Source of the DNA: Treponema denticola
GTDB lineage: Bacteria; Spirochaetota; Spirochaetia; Treponematales; Treponemataceae
Reading direction: 5' to 3'
DNA length: 64,000 nt
Assembly: GCF_024181405.1 (NCBI RefSeq)
Contig: NZ_CP051302.1
Span: 1,860,001 to 1,924,000 of the forward strand
The position numbers and the translations under genes are program-made. This document shows, in pieces, positions 44,238-53,975 of this stretch (its first letter is position 1; every line of letters begins with the position of its first letter). Below the pieces are notes generated by a model that was given only the letters and a program-made list of their open reading frames with translations, had not been told where the DNA came from and did not search any database.

Positions 44238-44882
44238 TTACTTTCCAAAAAAGCTGCGCTGCCCTGCTTTTACCCATCGTCCGGGACTTCGGGACAAAAC
44301 CGGTGATGCTATCTGATTGCATAACCAATCGGCAAAGACCTCATCTTCAAAACCTTCTAATTTTACCAAAAGAGTTTGCACGCCGGGAAGCTCCGTCTTT
44401 CTTACGGCATCAACCGTTTCTTCTGCAATACGGGCAAAGGCGGCAGAGGCAGCCGAAATATTAGGATTACCGCAAGGAATATCCGCATCACGATGAACAA
44501 AGATTAGACGGCCTTGAGCTTTTTTAATATAGTAGTTTTTTAAAACAAGAGAAAGAGCTGCATTCGCAGAAACAAGATCGCTTATCGTCTTGTCTATAGA
44601 TAGGGCATCCGTCCCCGGATATATTTTGGAATAAGCAGGAGCATCAAAAATCAAAATCGACGTATCTGCTGCAATATTTATGTTTTTTAATTTAAGCGGA
44701 ATAGCTTGAAGAGAAAAAAGAGATGAGCGGTTCCATTCGATTTCGGTAGTAACACCGCTTTCTTTATTATCTTCTTTATATTCCGAACTCAAACAAACCT
44801 TTAAGCCCTTATCCCTAAGCTTATTCGCAAGCTCTTGTGAAAACTTTAATCTGTTATCCGTAATAAAAATTCCTGAATCCAT
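44238..44882 (-). CDS. Conserved-looking protein of unknown function (Rossmann-like)
   Basis: 214 residues. The N-terminus (MDSGIFITDNRLKFSQELANKLRDKGLKVCLSS) has the strand-helix-strand look of a Rossmann fold without the full GxGxxG loop, and SAASAAFARIAEETVDAV resembles the C-terminal helix of short-chain dehydrogenases. No catalytic Tyr-x3-Lys is seen (YYIKK is the nearest match). Likely a degenerate SDR-like protein. The mRNA is predicted leaderless. Confidence 0.6.
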   Translation of the reverse strand: MDSGIFITDNRLKFSQELANKLRDKGLKVCLSSEYKEDNKESGVTTEIEWNRSSLFSLQAIPLKLKNINIAADTSILIFDAPAYSKIYPGTDALSIDKTISDLVSANAALSLVLKNYYIKKAQGRLIFVHRDADIPCGNPNISAASAAFARIAEETVDAVRKTELPGVQTLLVKLEGFEDEVFADWLCNQIASPVLSRSPGRWVKAGQRSFFGK

Positions 44883-44887
44883 ACTTA

Positions 44888-44917
44888 ACTATACCATAAT
44901 TAACTATCTGCCGTCAA
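44888..44917 (-). promoter_or_regulatory. Promoter giving a leaderless mRNA for the Rossmann-like gene
   Basis: TTGACG (44917-44912), 18 bp, TATAGT (44893-44888) with TGG before it. The ATG at 44882 is five bases further and has no Shine-Dalgarno sequence. Confidence 0.6.
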
Positions 44918-44945
44918 TGACTTATTTAAATCTGTAAGGATGAGT

Positions 44946-45830
44946 TTACTTTATTTTTTGCTTAAAGCCGAGACCGTAAACTTCCTGCATATCGCAGACC
45001 ATGATAAAAGCCTTTTCGTCTATTTCGGTAATAATTTCCTTTGCCCTGACAAATTGAGCCCGGCTTACAACACAGAGCAAAACAGGACGATCCTGCTTTG
45101 AATACATGCCCTCTCCCTTAAGGAGGGTAACGCCTCTTTCCAGCTTGTTCATAAGAGCATCTCCAATTTCGGCAGGCTTAGAGCTGACAATGAAAAAGCC
45201 CTTAAAGTAACCTAAACCGTCAAGAATCATATCCGCTATCTTTGTACAAAAGAAAAGAGCTATTAAAGAATAAAGCGAGGTGTTAGGATTATTATCTACA
45301 ACACCTGCAAAGGCTACTATTACAAAATCGGCTATAGCCATTCCCTTTGCTATACTCAATCCGGGAAAATGCTTGTTTACAATGGCTCCGGCAAGGTCGG
45401 TGCCTCCTGTAGTAGCGCCTCGTTTAAACACAATTCCCAAACCTACTCCTAATAGAATTCCTCCGAAGGTTGCCTGTAAAAAAAGATCATTGGTAAATAC
45501 AAAATCTTGGGGTAAAACAGCCAAAACTCCCGAAAGCACCAAAATAGAAAGAAGAGTAAAAACAGCGGATTTTTTACCCAAAAGTTTTGCTCCAAAAATA
45601 AATAGGGGAACATTTATAATTAAATTCAATATGTAAACTCTTATACCCGTCAGCTTTTCGATTGCAACCGACAAACCGCTGACACCGCCCGGTGCAATTG
45701 TTCCCGGAATAAGAAAAAATTGCAATGCAACTGCTGCAAGCACACTTCCAACCGTAACCCAAAAAACATCCAACAAGACACCTATAACAAACTTTGTAGA
45801 AATATGTTTGGCGGGTAATATTTTATTCAT
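44946..45830 (-). CDS. YitT-family membrane protein
   Basis: 294 residues. About five to six membrane helices (residues 15-200; LIPGTIAPGGVSGLSVAIE and GATTGGTDLAG are family-typical) and a C-terminal cytoplasmic DUF2179 domain (GVTLLKGEGMYSKQDRPVLLCVVSR). YitT proteins are widespread; transport role not established. ATG at 45830 has GGAGA nine bases ahead; the earlier ATG at 45839 touches that site. Confidence 0.88.
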   Translation of the reverse strand: MNKILPAKHISTKFVIGVLLDVFWVTVGSVLAAVALQFFLIPGTIAPGGVSGLSVAIEKLTGIRVYILNLIINVPLFIFGAKLLGKKSAVFTLLSILVLSGVLAVLPQDFVFTNDLFLQATFGGILLGVGLGIVFKRGATTGGTDLAGAIVNKHFPGLSIAKGMAIADFVIVAFAGVVDNNPNTSLYSLIALFFCTKIADMILDGLGYFKGFFIVSSKPAEIGDALMNKLERGVTLLKGEGMYSKQDRPVLLCVVSRAQFVRAKEIITEIDEKAFIMVCDMQEVYGLGFKQKIK

Positions 45831-45936
45831 AATATACATTCTCCAAATATCTATAGAATTTTTTATACAGAGCAGATACGAATTTACAAACAGGGGTTAT
45901 ACTACACCATTTTCTTAAAAAAATCAACAGAGGCAA

Positions 45937-45973
45937 AACAAAAAAACCGATCGGAAACATGAGTTCCGACCGG
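45937..45973 (-). terminator. Terminator of the 46-kb lipoprotein gene
   Basis: On the minus strand the stem CCGGTCGGAA pairs with TTCCGATCGG (one mismatch), loop about seven bases, then seven T. The 100 bases between it and the stop at 46077 hold no other feature. Confidence 0.8.
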
Positions 45974-46076
45974 CGGTGATGTGGGCATGTCGAAAAATCA
46001 AGAGGCTTTTAAGACAGCCGTTTTCAATACAACAAGGCGTTTCCGGCATTGTCCCGAATGCAGCCTTGCCTTGCGG

Positions 46077-47621
46077 TTAATAATACGGCGTTACCGTAAC
46101 TTTTAACTCTTTACTTGAACCTCCATGGAGCGTTACATAAATATCCATCGATTTTGATCCGGCAGTTTTGTTGAGCACAATGCTTTTAATTAAAATTTCA
46201 TTTTCGTGTACGGTTTTTGATGCCCCATTATGCCCGCAACCCAAACGAGTAGAAACATCCCTTTGTGAGTCGTTGACACTTAACAGAAAAGGATTCATTT
46301 CCGATTTAAAAGGATTGTTTATTTTAATTCTATTTTCCTTATTTGTATAAGTTCCATCGACATCGACAGAAAATAAAGGATGTTTGTCAAAAGTCTTTTT
46401 TTCCCATTTAGTCTTATCTGTTTGCGTTAAAGTTGACGGACTACTCGCCATAAGATTAAAGAAAAGATGTGTGTTCGTCGCGAGAGCCGCATCATCGGGA
46501 ATACTTGCAAAACCGGACTTTGTTACCTTTTTGAATGCCGTAATGCCGTTTTGGTCTGCAATCTGATCTTTTGTCGCAATGCAAATAGCTGCTGTCAATG
46601 TACCTGTGTAATCGTTAGCATCGATCCCGCCGTTTGAAGGATTATAGACACTGTAGTCAATATCAAGTGCACAATGTTCATCCGCATCTTGAGTTTGATA
46701 AAGATTGGTATAAACTTGGACCTTTGCTTTAAATTCTTCAGAAAAAAGATCGCTAGGTGCTTTTTTGGTTTCTTTTGCAAAAGCATAAATAGCCGAAGCA
46801 AACTCGTCTGCGACAACTTTTATGGCATCCTCATCGACTGTTTTATTCAAAACATACTTAAACACGTCTTCTTCGGTAAAATAATTTTTTGTCAGCGGCG
46901 ATGTTAAGTGATAAAAATCCGAGTATTCCTTTGTTGTTACCGTATCCGATCCGCCGGCAGTTTTTTTATGATTTTTAACCGTATACACAGGTACGATTTT
47001 AACTTTATCGGTTCCTTCTTTTGCAAGGGTTGCGATCAGCTTATATTGTGGAAAATCTCCGAGCTTAACGGAAATTCCGTTATTCTTCTCGAAAGAAAAA
47101 GTAAGCGGTGCTTTAAAAAAGGCTGCAATATTTGCATTCGCTTTTTCCGCATATTTTTCGATTGAAAGGTTTCCCTCAATGCCTTCATCGAGCTTCAGCT
47201 CCACCTTGTTATCGGAAAGATTTATAATCCACGGCTGAGCATTATAGGGATTGGCAAACCCGCTGAAATTCATCTCTTTTTCAAATTCTTTTCCGTTTTT
47301 CGCGCCTCTTACTTTTACGGTAAACGTTCCAGCTTCATCGTCATAGGCTGTAACTTCCTTTTGCATAAACACAATTGAAGAATTGTTCGAAGTTCCGGAA
47401 GCAATTTTATTGGCAGCTTCAAAGGGGGATTGCGTACCTTTTGTTAAACCGAATGCCGTAAGCACGTCCGCTTCAACCAATTCATACGGGTTTTGCGGTA
47501 CGGCAGGAGCTGTTCCCGAATTTTTCGTACCTGAAAGTTTGCCGGCCTGCGGACAGCCCATTGTCAACAGTACAAAAAAAAGAAGTACTGCCGATATTAT
47601 TGATTTCGTTATATGTTTCAT
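46077..47621 (-). CDS. Lipoprotein of unknown function
   Basis: About 514 residues. Signal peptide with lipobox TMGC (Cys23), then a low-complexity stretch and several beta-rich segments; the C-terminal part (about 440-514, IKSIVLNKTAGSKSMDIYVTLHGGSS) looks like an Ig-like domain. No family recognised. Start is unsure: ATG at 47621 has AAAGAG directly before it, ATG at 47633 has no site. A terminator follows. Confidence 0.7.
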   Translation of the reverse strand: MKHITKSIISAVLLFFVLLTMGCPQAGKLSGTKNSGTAPAVPQNPYELVEADVLTAFGLTKGTQSPFEAANKIASGTSNNSSIVFMQKEVTAYDDEAGTFTVKVRGAKNGKEFEKEMNFSGFANPYNAQPWIINLSDNKVELKLDEGIEGNLSIEKYAEKANANIAAFFKAPLTFSFEKNNGISVKLGDFPQYKLIATLAKEGTDKVKIVPVYTVKNHKKTAGGSDTVTTKEYSDFYHLTSPLTKNYFTEEDVFKYVLNKTVDEDAIKVVADEFASAIYAFAKETKKAPSDLFSEEFKAKVQVYTNLYQTQDADEHCALDIDYSVYNPSNGGIDANDYTGTLTAAICIATKDQIADQNGITAFKKVTKSGFASIPDDAALATNTHLFFNLMASSPSTLTQTDKTKWEKKTFDKHPLFSVDVDGTYTNKENRIKINNPFKSEMNPFLLSVNDSQRDVSTRLGCGHNGASKTVHENEILIKSIVLNKTAGSKSMDIYVTLHGGSSKELKVTVTPYY

Positions 47622-47815
47622 CTCTTTAATCATCTACATAAAGTTAAGGTTAATTCACAAAAATTAGTTACAACAAATGTATTGAATTTTTTCTAAAATA
47701 TCAAATAAAAACAGCTATCAAGGAAATATATTCTTCGATATTCTTTTATATAAAGAGGTATCCATAAGAAACTAAACCATAATACTTGTCATGAAAATAA
47801 CTTGGCAGTCTTCCC

Positions 47816-48511
47816 CTAATAGTCTTCAGAATTCAGGAGCTTAACTCTTTCTTTCCAGTCGGGAAGATATTTGGTCATGTATCGCTTAAAGCGGTCGTTG
47901 TGGAGCCTTTCCTTAAAATGAACGAACTCGTGCACCAGCACCATTTCGGCACATTCGCAAGGAAGGGCCGCAAGCTTTGTGTTTAAGGTAATTATGCCCG
48001 TATAAGAATTACAGGAGCCCCACTTGCTTTTCATATCCCTGTACTTTATCTCGGAGGCGGCTTCCTTTATCTTAGCTTCCCAAAAGGGCAAGATTTCTTC
48101 TACATAAAGCTCCAATTCATTTTTATAAAGACGGTTCAAAATTGAAGGCCGTTTTTTAGGATCCGCTCCGAAAGGCTCTTTTAAATAGATAAAATCATCA
48201 TCGACTGCGACGCCTGCATTTTTTTTGGCACGCAGTATTTTGATTTTATAGTCGGCTCCCCATAAACTTACCGTGGAGCCGTCCTTTAATGAGGCTTTTA
48301 TATTCTTCTTAAAAATCTTTTCTTCTATTCGTGCCTGATGTTTTTTTATCCACGCAATATTTTCTTTTACAAAGTCCAAGGCCTTGCTTTGAGAATAGTT
48401 TTTTGGAACATGTATACAGGGCAGAGCCGTCTTAGGTGATATGGTAAGCCTGAGTTTCCGTCCCTTTGATTCGGCCCACTCGATGTCGACCCCTTCTATT
48501 TTAAGCATCAT
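47816..48511 (-). CDS. YgjP-type metallopeptidase-like protein (DUF45)
   Basis: 231 residues. The zinc motif HEFVH with a third ligand in the following KERLHNDRF is the HExxH form, here with Val in place of the residue before the second His. The N-terminal half (RKLRLTISPKTALPCIHVP) and KSKWGSCNSYTGIITLNTKL are diagnostic of the YgjP/SprT-like DUF45 family, which often neighbours restriction or repair genes. It overlaps the DUF2804 gene by four bases (ATGA) and so is translated by coupling. Confidence 0.88.
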   Translation of the reverse strand: MMLKIEGVDIEWAESKGRKLRLTISPKTALPCIHVPKNYSQSKALDFVKENIAWIKKHQARIEEKIFKKNIKASLKDGSTVSLWGADYKIKILRAKKNAGVAVDDDFIYLKEPFGADPKKRPSILNRLYKNELELYVEEILPFWEAKIKEAASEIKYRDMKSKWGSCNSYTGIITLNTKLAALPCECAEMVLVHEFVHFKERLHNDRFKRYMTKYLPDWKERVKLLNSEDY

Positions 48512-49578
48512 ATTCTGATATTATATTTTTTAGCTATGCCGGGAAAAGATTTTAGCTTTAATTCTTCTCCGTCGGCTGTCAGCAGGGTACCTTCAAAATG
48601 ACCGTAAACGGTACTGTACTCCGTCCTAAAAACGGCAGCATTTACTCTTTTGTAATTTTTTGAAACAGGAAGAAACACAAGGTCTACCATGCTCTCGGTG
48701 TCCTGTATTATCCATTTTCCCATGATTCCAAAGGGACGGGTTATTCTTACCGGAGGAAGGGGGGTGCGCTTCCCGTCATAGAGTATCATATTATCATTAT
48801 ACCTATTGCTGTCGGCTGCTATCGAATTTGCAAGATAAAAAACCAAAGACTTATCTCCCAGTTTGCCGAGTCCGTTTACAAGGGTACGCTTTGACCTAAA
48901 ACCGGTGTAGGCTTTTCTCACATCAAAAACGCCTACGGCCGTTTCTTTTTTTAGCTGAATATCTTCATTGTACCCCAAACTTACCCAGCCCTTTACCGTC
49001 CCTGTCTGCATGTACATGGCCATACATCGCCGGCTCACATAGTTGGGAATTACGCACGAAAAATCCAAGGCTTCTTTATCCCGAATATCCAGATCCAAAC
49101 GGCCTTCGCATGAGGGACGGGAGTCACGGGCCGAAAAGTCAAAGTCGGCATGAAGTTTTCCATGCGACAGACGGGAGAAAATACGGGCATATCTATATGA
49201 CTTGCGGCAGGCAGTAACGCTGTATTTTATGTGTTTAGGAATATGAATAAAGCCGCCCGGCAGGTATTGCCGATAGGCATATTTTTGCTGAGTCTTACGA
49301 ACCCAAAAGGTTGTTTCCATAAAGGAAAAAATGTAGCATGAAAAAAATGCCATCTCGCCTATTATCTCATCATCGCAAAACAAAAACCTCATCGTCCCCG
49401 AAATCCGCCCGTTGGTAATTATTCTAGGAAGCGGAATATTACCGAATACCCGATAAAGCCCTCTTATATCGAATTTTTTAAAGCAGCCTGAAAAAGTGCC
49501 AAAATTCGATTTTCCGTTTTGTACAGGCTTATCGGGTGCAGGTTCTATCTTGCGTGTGTACAAGTTATCATTAGCCAT
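48508..49578 (-). CDS. DUF2804 protein
   Basis: 356 residues, no signal peptide. It fits DUF2804: a beta-rich protein with FSGCFKKFDIRGLYRVFG near the start, ARDSRPSCEGRLDLDI and PNYVSRRCMAMYMQTGTVKGWV in the middle. The family is of unknown function, with a lipocalin/tocopherol cyclase-like look. It is the first gene of a coupled pair with the YgjP-like gene. The mRNA is probably leaderless. Confidence 0.75.
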   Translation of the reverse strand: MANDNLYTRKIEPAPDKPVQNGKSNFGTFSGCFKKFDIRGLYRVFGNIPLPRIITNGRISGTMRFLFCDDEIIGEMAFFSCYIFSFMETTFWVRKTQQKYAYRQYLPGGFIHIPKHIKYSVTACRKSYRYARIFSRLSHGKLHADFDFSARDSRPSCEGRLDLDIRDKEALDFSCVIPNYVSRRCMAMYMQTGTVKGWVSLGYNEDIQLKKETAVGVFDVRKAYTGFRSKRTLVNGLGKLGDKSLVFYLANSIAADSNRYNDNMILYDGKRTPLPPVRITRPFGIMGKWIIQDTESMVDLVFLPVSKNYKRVNAAVFRTEYSTVYGHFEGTLLTADGEELKLKSFPGIAKKYNIRI

Positions 49579-49585
49579 AGAAAGA

Positions 49586-49594
49586 ATGTTAGCA
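49586..49594 (-). promoter_or_regulatory. Extended -10 promoter, leaderless start of DUF2804 gene
   Basis: TGCTAACAT (49594-49586) ends seven bases before ATG 49578; no Shine-Dalgarno sequence. The -35 region (TTTTAT) is weak. Confidence 0.45.
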
Positions 49595-49665
49595 CAATTT
49601 GCAAAAAAATAAAAGCCTTTTCACTAATGAATTTTTAAGTTTTGCAAAGATCGGCTGTTGCGCTT

Positions 49666-51327
49666 CTAAATATCGGCTGATCCGTCTTTTACGGTAACAA
49701 TTTTATCTGCCCTAGCCCGCAAGCTTTCGCTTACATGGTGCGAAATTATTATGCAGGTTAGTTCCCTTTGGGATAACACGGTATTTTCTATTTCGGCACT
49801 CGTTTCCTTATCTAAGGCAGAGGTTGCTTCATCCATCAACAGAATGGGGGAATCCTTTACCAAGGCCCTCGCAATGGCTATGCGCTGTTTTTCTCCGCCT
49901 GAAATTTTAGAGGCTCCTTCCCCTATCCTTGTTTCAAGTCCAAGAGGAAGACTTTCGATAAACCTTTGTAAGCCGGCCTTTTTACAGGCTTCTTTAATCC
50001 TTTCATCGCTTATATCTTCATTATAAAGGGCAATATTATTTTTGATTGTGTCGTCAAAGATAAATGGAGACTGATGCACTACCGACACAAGCTTAAAATA
50101 AGAGGCATCGGGTATTAACCGGATATCCGTTCCGTCTATCTTTATAAGCCCCTCATAGCCGGTAAATTTTTTGTATAAAAGGCTTAAAAGGGTGGATTTT
50201 CCCGAACCGCTTTCCCCGACAATTAAAACCTTTTCGCCTTTTTTTACGCTAAGATTTATATTTTTTAAGGCAGGAAAAGAGCCCCGATTTTCTTCATCAT
50301 CTTCATCTCCACCATCTTGAGGATAGCAAAAACTCATGTTTTCAAAACTTATCGAGTCTTCAAAAGAAATTTTTGCTTCCATATCTTTGAAGTAGCTGTC
50401 CTTTTCTTCCATATTTAAAATCTCATCAAGCTCTTTTATCACCGCTTTTGAAGCTAAAAGCGAAGTTATGTAGTGTGTCAGGTTACTCAAAGGGTAAACA
50501 ATAAAAACAACAAGCTGGCTTGCAGCTATGATTACCGAGATTTTAAAAAAGCCCAGAAGAACCAAAACGGCACCTAAAAAGAAAACTCCTATGTAGGTTA
50601 TGTTGGAAAGCAAATCTCCGAGGCTTCCCATAAAGCCGTTCATGCACATGTCTTTAAAAGAAGCTTTTTTATAACCGGTGTTCGCATTGCGGTGAAGAAT
50701 CTCGATTTTTTCCTGAAGGTTATAGGACTTAATCAAATCAAAGGCGGAAAATATTTCTTTTAGGCTGATAGTGTAGTTTTCGCTCTTTTCAATATAGTCT
50801 CTTTCGGCTTCAGCTACAGGCTTCACCGTAAATTTAGGCACAATGAGCTGGATAAGACCGGTAAAAAGCACAAAGAGGGAAAGCCTCCAATCCATAATTG
50901 AAAGCCAAATAACCGAAACTATCAACTGTAAAAATGAAGGATAAATTCGGAAGATTGTCCAAAAGTAAGACTCTTCCAGTTTTTCAACATTCTTTGTAAG
51001 AAAGGCAACATAGCTTCCCGAATTGCGCGAGGCGTACTCGCTAGTGCTCATAGTTAATATTTTTTTCATCAAGGCTTCCCTCAATGAAAAAACCGCTTGT
51101 GCACCTGCTTTTTCACGCACCCTTGTAGTCACAATATTGACCAAAAAGGAGATAACAAGATAGGCTATGGTACCAATGAGGTACAAGTGCAGCTTTTCGA
51201 TAGTTCCGTTTGTTGCATAGTCTATTGCCAGCATCATCACATACGAAACTCCTACTTCCAACGCAGTGGAAAGGGCCTGCAAGACAAGGTATAAAACCAT
51301 ATACCATGTCTTTAAAAATTTGAACAT
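49666..51327 (-). CDS. Single ABC exporter half-transporter
   Basis: 553 residues: membrane domain about 1-300, ATPase domain about 320-553 with Walker A GESGSGKST, Q-loop VHQSPFIF, signature KISGGEKQR, Walker B ILLMDEATSALD and ISHHV. An acidic insertion (GGDEDDEENRG) lies in the beta-strand region just after the FCYPQ A-loop. Unlike the other exporters here it has no partner gene, so it may be a homodimer. GGAGG precedes the ATG; it follows lysS by 21 bp and may share its transcript. Confidence 0.88.
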   Translation of the reverse strand: MFKFLKTWYMVLYLVLQALSTALEVGVSYVMMLAIDYATNGTIEKLHLYLIGTIAYLVISFLVNIVTTRVREKAGAQAVFSLREALMKKILTMSTSEYASRNSGSYVAFLTKNVEKLEESYFWTIFRIYPSFLQLIVSVIWLSIMDWRLSLFVLFTGLIQLIVPKFTVKPVAEAERDYIEKSENYTISLKEIFSAFDLIKSYNLQEKIEILHRNANTGYKKASFKDMCMNGFMGSLGDLLSNITYIGVFFLGAVLVLLGFFKISVIIAASQLVVFIVYPLSNLTHYITSLLASKAVIKELDEILNMEEKDSYFKDMEAKISFEDSISFENMSFCYPQDGGDEDDEENRGSFPALKNINLSVKKGEKVLIVGESGSGKSTLLSLLYKKFTGYEGLIKIDGTDIRLIPDASYFKLVSVVHQSPFIFDDTIKNNIALYNEDISDERIKEACKKAGLQRFIESLPLGLETRIGEGASKISGGEKQRIAIARALVKDSPILLMDEATSALDKETSAEIENTVLSQRELTCIIISHHVSESLRARADKIVTVKDGSADI

Positions 51328-51348
51328 AATGTTCCTCCATAAAAAGTT

Positions 51349-52935
51349 TTAATAATCTTTAAATATTTTCTCCAGTCTTTCTTTGCCGATGGTTTTCATA
51401 AAGCCTGCAAGGCGCGGGCCCTGATCCTTTGAAACAAGGGCTTGATAAACGGCAACAAACATTTGTTTGGGTTCCAAGCCGCATTCTTTTGCAGCATCGT
51501 AAAGGGCTGTCGAAAATGTCTTTTCGTCCATCGCGTCCATTTTAGGTAAAAGGGAATCCCTTATCGTTTTAATCGCCTTTGTTTCCGGCTCGGAAAGTTC
51601 AGCCTTTGAGCCGTCAGCTCTTAAAGCAAACTTAAATTCTTCGGGAGCACCCCCGTCCGTGATCCAGTTCCAAGCACATTCGGCACGGGTTCTCAGCCTA
51701 TCGACTTGAGCAGGCTTTACATCGGGAAGCCCCTTGATTACGGCTTCAATATCGCCCGAATTTATCTGTAAAAGATTGCATAAATGCCTAAAAGGAATTT
51801 GATAGGAAATACACTCAGGCATTCCGTCTATTTGAGAAAGCTCATAAATTCTATATTCTTTTTCGAAGGTCTCATCGTTTTTAGCCTTTTCTGCCTTCCA
51901 CGCAATGCGCTCGGTTTTGTCATAGTCCTCGTAAATCTTAATTACATCAAGGTCAAAGCTGATAACGAATTCGGTGTTGGGCCTTGTACCCGCAAAAAGA
52001 TAGCGGGCAACTTCGGGCTGATAAACTTCGAGTACTTCGGCAAGGCTTACAACCTTTCCCTTAGAAGAGGCCATCTTTCCGGGCACACCCTTTAAACCGA
52101 TAAAATCATATCGGAAACTTACGGGAGCAGGCCAATTATAAATGCGGTCGGAAACCAAGCTTGCAGTATCAAAGGAACCTCCTTGTGAATGATGATCCTT
52201 TCCGGCCGGCTCAAAAACGGTTTTTTCAAAAGCCCAGCGCATGGGCCAGTCAACCCTCCAGCCCAGCTTTACAGATTTTGCCTTACGCAGATCCACGGCT
52301 TCACAATGTCCGCATTCGCAAGAATATTTAAGAGTCCAGTCATTGTCCCATGATTCTATCTTTGTTGTGTCTTTATTACAGGCTGTACAAAAAACGGAAA
52401 CGGGCCAGTATTCTTCGGTAATTTTATGAGACTCATCTCGGTAAGTATTTAAAATGTCTTTAAGATCTTCCCTGTTATCCAAGGCTTTTTTCATTCCTTC
52501 GGCATACATTCCCTTTTGATAGCGTTCGGCCTGATAAAGATATTCGGGGTGAATTCCGACGCGGGGCAATACGGCTTCTACATCATGCTCGTGATGACGG
52601 GCATAGTTTTCATCCCTCTCAAATGTATCTGGAACCATCGTAATCGGATAACGGAGGTATTTTTCCAAAACTTCGGGCTTGGGCATATTTGCGGGAACCT
52701 TGCGGAATACGTCATAGTCGTCCCAAGAATAAATAAAGCGCACGTTTTTTCCGCGGGAGCGCAAAGCCCTCACAACCAAATCGACGGAAATAATTTCGCG
52801 GAAATTTCCTACATGAACTGTTCCCGAAGGCGTAATACCGGACGCACAGGTATAAACATCGAGGTCTCCCCTCTCTCTTATGATTTTTTCGGCAGCCTGA
52901 TCCGCCCAATGTAATAATTTCTTTTCATTTGACAT
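51349..52935 (-). CDS. lysS: Lysyl-tRNA synthetase, class I
   Basis: 528 residues. HIGH-type motif TVHVGN and KMSKS-type motif KMASSKG define the class I enzyme, which spirochaetes and archaea carry instead of the common class II form. Two metal-type CxxC pairs occur in CTACNKD and CECGHCE. ATG at 52935 (AAGGA ahead) is the start; the frame is open to 53007, but that point lies within the -35 box. Charges tRNA-Lys, whose gene is at 28297. Confidence 0.97.
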   Translation of the reverse strand: MSNEKKLLHWADQAAEKIIRERGDLDVYTCASGITPSGTVHVGNFREIISVDLVVRALRSRGKNVRFIYSWDDYDVFRKVPANMPKPEVLEKYLRYPITMVPDTFERDENYARHHEHDVEAVLPRVGIHPEYLYQAERYQKGMYAEGMKKALDNREDLKDILNTYRDESHKITEEYWPVSVFCTACNKDTTKIESWDNDWTLKYSCECGHCEAVDLRKAKSVKLGWRVDWPMRWAFEKTVFEPAGKDHHSQGGSFDTASLVSDRIYNWPAPVSFRYDFIGLKGVPGKMASSKGKVVSLAEVLEVYQPEVARYLFAGTRPNTEFVISFDLDVIKIYEDYDKTERIAWKAEKAKNDETFEKEYRIYELSQIDGMPECISYQIPFRHLCNLLQINSGDIEAVIKGLPDVKPAQVDRLRTRAECAWNWITDGGAPEEFKFALRADGSKAELSEPETKAIKTIRDSLLPKMDAMDEKTFSTALYDAAKECGLEPKQMFVAVYQALVSKDQGPRLAGFMKTIGKERLEKIFKDY

Positions 52936-52978
52936 AATTTTTTCCTTAAAAACACTTAAATATAGACAAAAACATGGT

Positions 52979-53007
52979 ATTTTATACAAAAAAAGAGAAG
53001 GTGTCAA
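52979..53007 (-). promoter_or_regulatory. lysS promoter
   Basis: TTGACA (53007-53002), 17 bp, TAAAAT (52984-52979), leader about 37 bases with AAGGA. Its -35 box is 3 bp from the opposite -35 box of hslO. Confidence 0.7.
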
Positions 53008-53010
53008 TCC

Positions 53011-53039
53011 TTGTACAAAAGCCCAAACTCTGGTATAAT
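53011..53039 (+). promoter_or_regulatory. hslO promoter, leaderless
   Basis: TTGTAC (53011-53016), 17 bp, TATAAT (53034-53039). ATG 53046 starts six bases after the -10, so the transcript starts at the codon. No Shine-Dalgarno sequence. Confidence 0.75.
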
Positions 53040-53045
53040 CCGCCT

Positions 53046-53975
53046 ATGATAGATAAACCGATAACCGATCCCGTCTTAATAGAAAAATTTAAAACCATGC
53101 ACGAAGACGGAATGACGGTCTTTATGCTCGGCGAAGGCCAAATCCGCGGAGCTTTTTTTCACGGAACCCGCTTTGTAAATAAGATGAGGGTGCAGCACAA
53201 TTTAGGTATTTTAGAAAGCCTAGCCCTCGGCCACGCCTCCCTTTGCGGGGCACTCTTAATTCCGACAATGAAAGGAAGAGACAGAATCATATTTAGATGC
53301 GACACCCAAGGCCCCCTTGTAGGCTTTAGTGTAGAAGCCTTCAGCGAAGGCTTTGTAAGGGGCTATCTTTTGGAAGACCCCATAAGACCGGATAGGCCCT
53401 TAGAAACGTGGGACCTAAAGCCTCTTTTCGGAGAAGGAAAAATCTCGGTTATCCGTTTTCCTGAAGGTGCCAGAGAACCCTTAACCGGAATCGTCGAGAT
53501 AAAACACAAAAACATAGCCCTTGACCTATCCGAATATTTTTTACAATCCGAGCAGACGGTAACGGGCTTTAATACAGGCATCCAATTCGACAAGGAAGGA
53601 AGAATTATCGGGGCGGGCGGAATGTATATTCAGCTAATGCCCGGAGCCGAAGAAGCCTTGATAGAAAAGGCGGAAAGAGCCTTTGCTGCCTGCCCCTCGA
53701 TAGGCCAATGGTTTGCAGAAGGCGGAGACAGGGAAGATGTCATCTTCGGCCTTTTCCGTGACTGTAATCCTCAAGTTTTAATCGAAAGAAAGATAGACTT
53801 TTATTGTCCCTGCTCGGAGGAAAATTTCCGCAATAAACTTTTTACCCTACCTGAAAAAGAAATTGCAGACATGTACGAAAACGGCCCTGAGCAAATAGAG
53901 CTTTATTGCCATAACTGCGGTTCAATCTATAAATATCCCAAAAGTATCTTAAAGGAAAAAATCAATGTACATTAA
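53046..53975 (+). CDS. hslO: Redox-regulated chaperone Hsp33
   Basis: 309 residues from ATG 53046; a longer frame would begin upstream of the promoter. The two zinc-binding cysteine pairs near the C-terminus are YCPC and YCHNC, which form disulfides on oxidation and turn the protein into a holdase for unfolded proteins. The N-terminal fold (FHGTRFVNKMRVQHNL, GGMYIQLMPGA) is family-typical. cbiC overlaps its 3' end by 11 bases. Confidence 0.94.
   Translation: MIDKPITDPVLIEKFKTMHEDGMTVFMLGEGQIRGAFFHGTRFVNKMRVQHNLGILESLALGHASLCGALLIPTMKGRDRIIFRCDTQGPLVGFSVEAFSEGFVRGYLLEDPIRPDRPLETWDLKPLFGEGKISVIRFPEGAREPLTGIVEIKHKNIALDLSEYFLQSEQTVTGFNTGIQFDKEGRIIGAGGMYIQLMPGAEEALIEKAERAFAACPSIGQWFAEGGDREDVIFGLFRDCNPQVLIERKIDFYCPCSEENFRNKLFTLPEKEIADMYENGPEQIELYCHNCGSIYKYPKSILKEKINVH

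Noticed and set aside
44041-44316. Plus-strand frame of 91 codons in the 343-bp gap
   Set aside because: No ribosome site, no recognisable protein and it runs into the minus-strand Rossmann-like gene.
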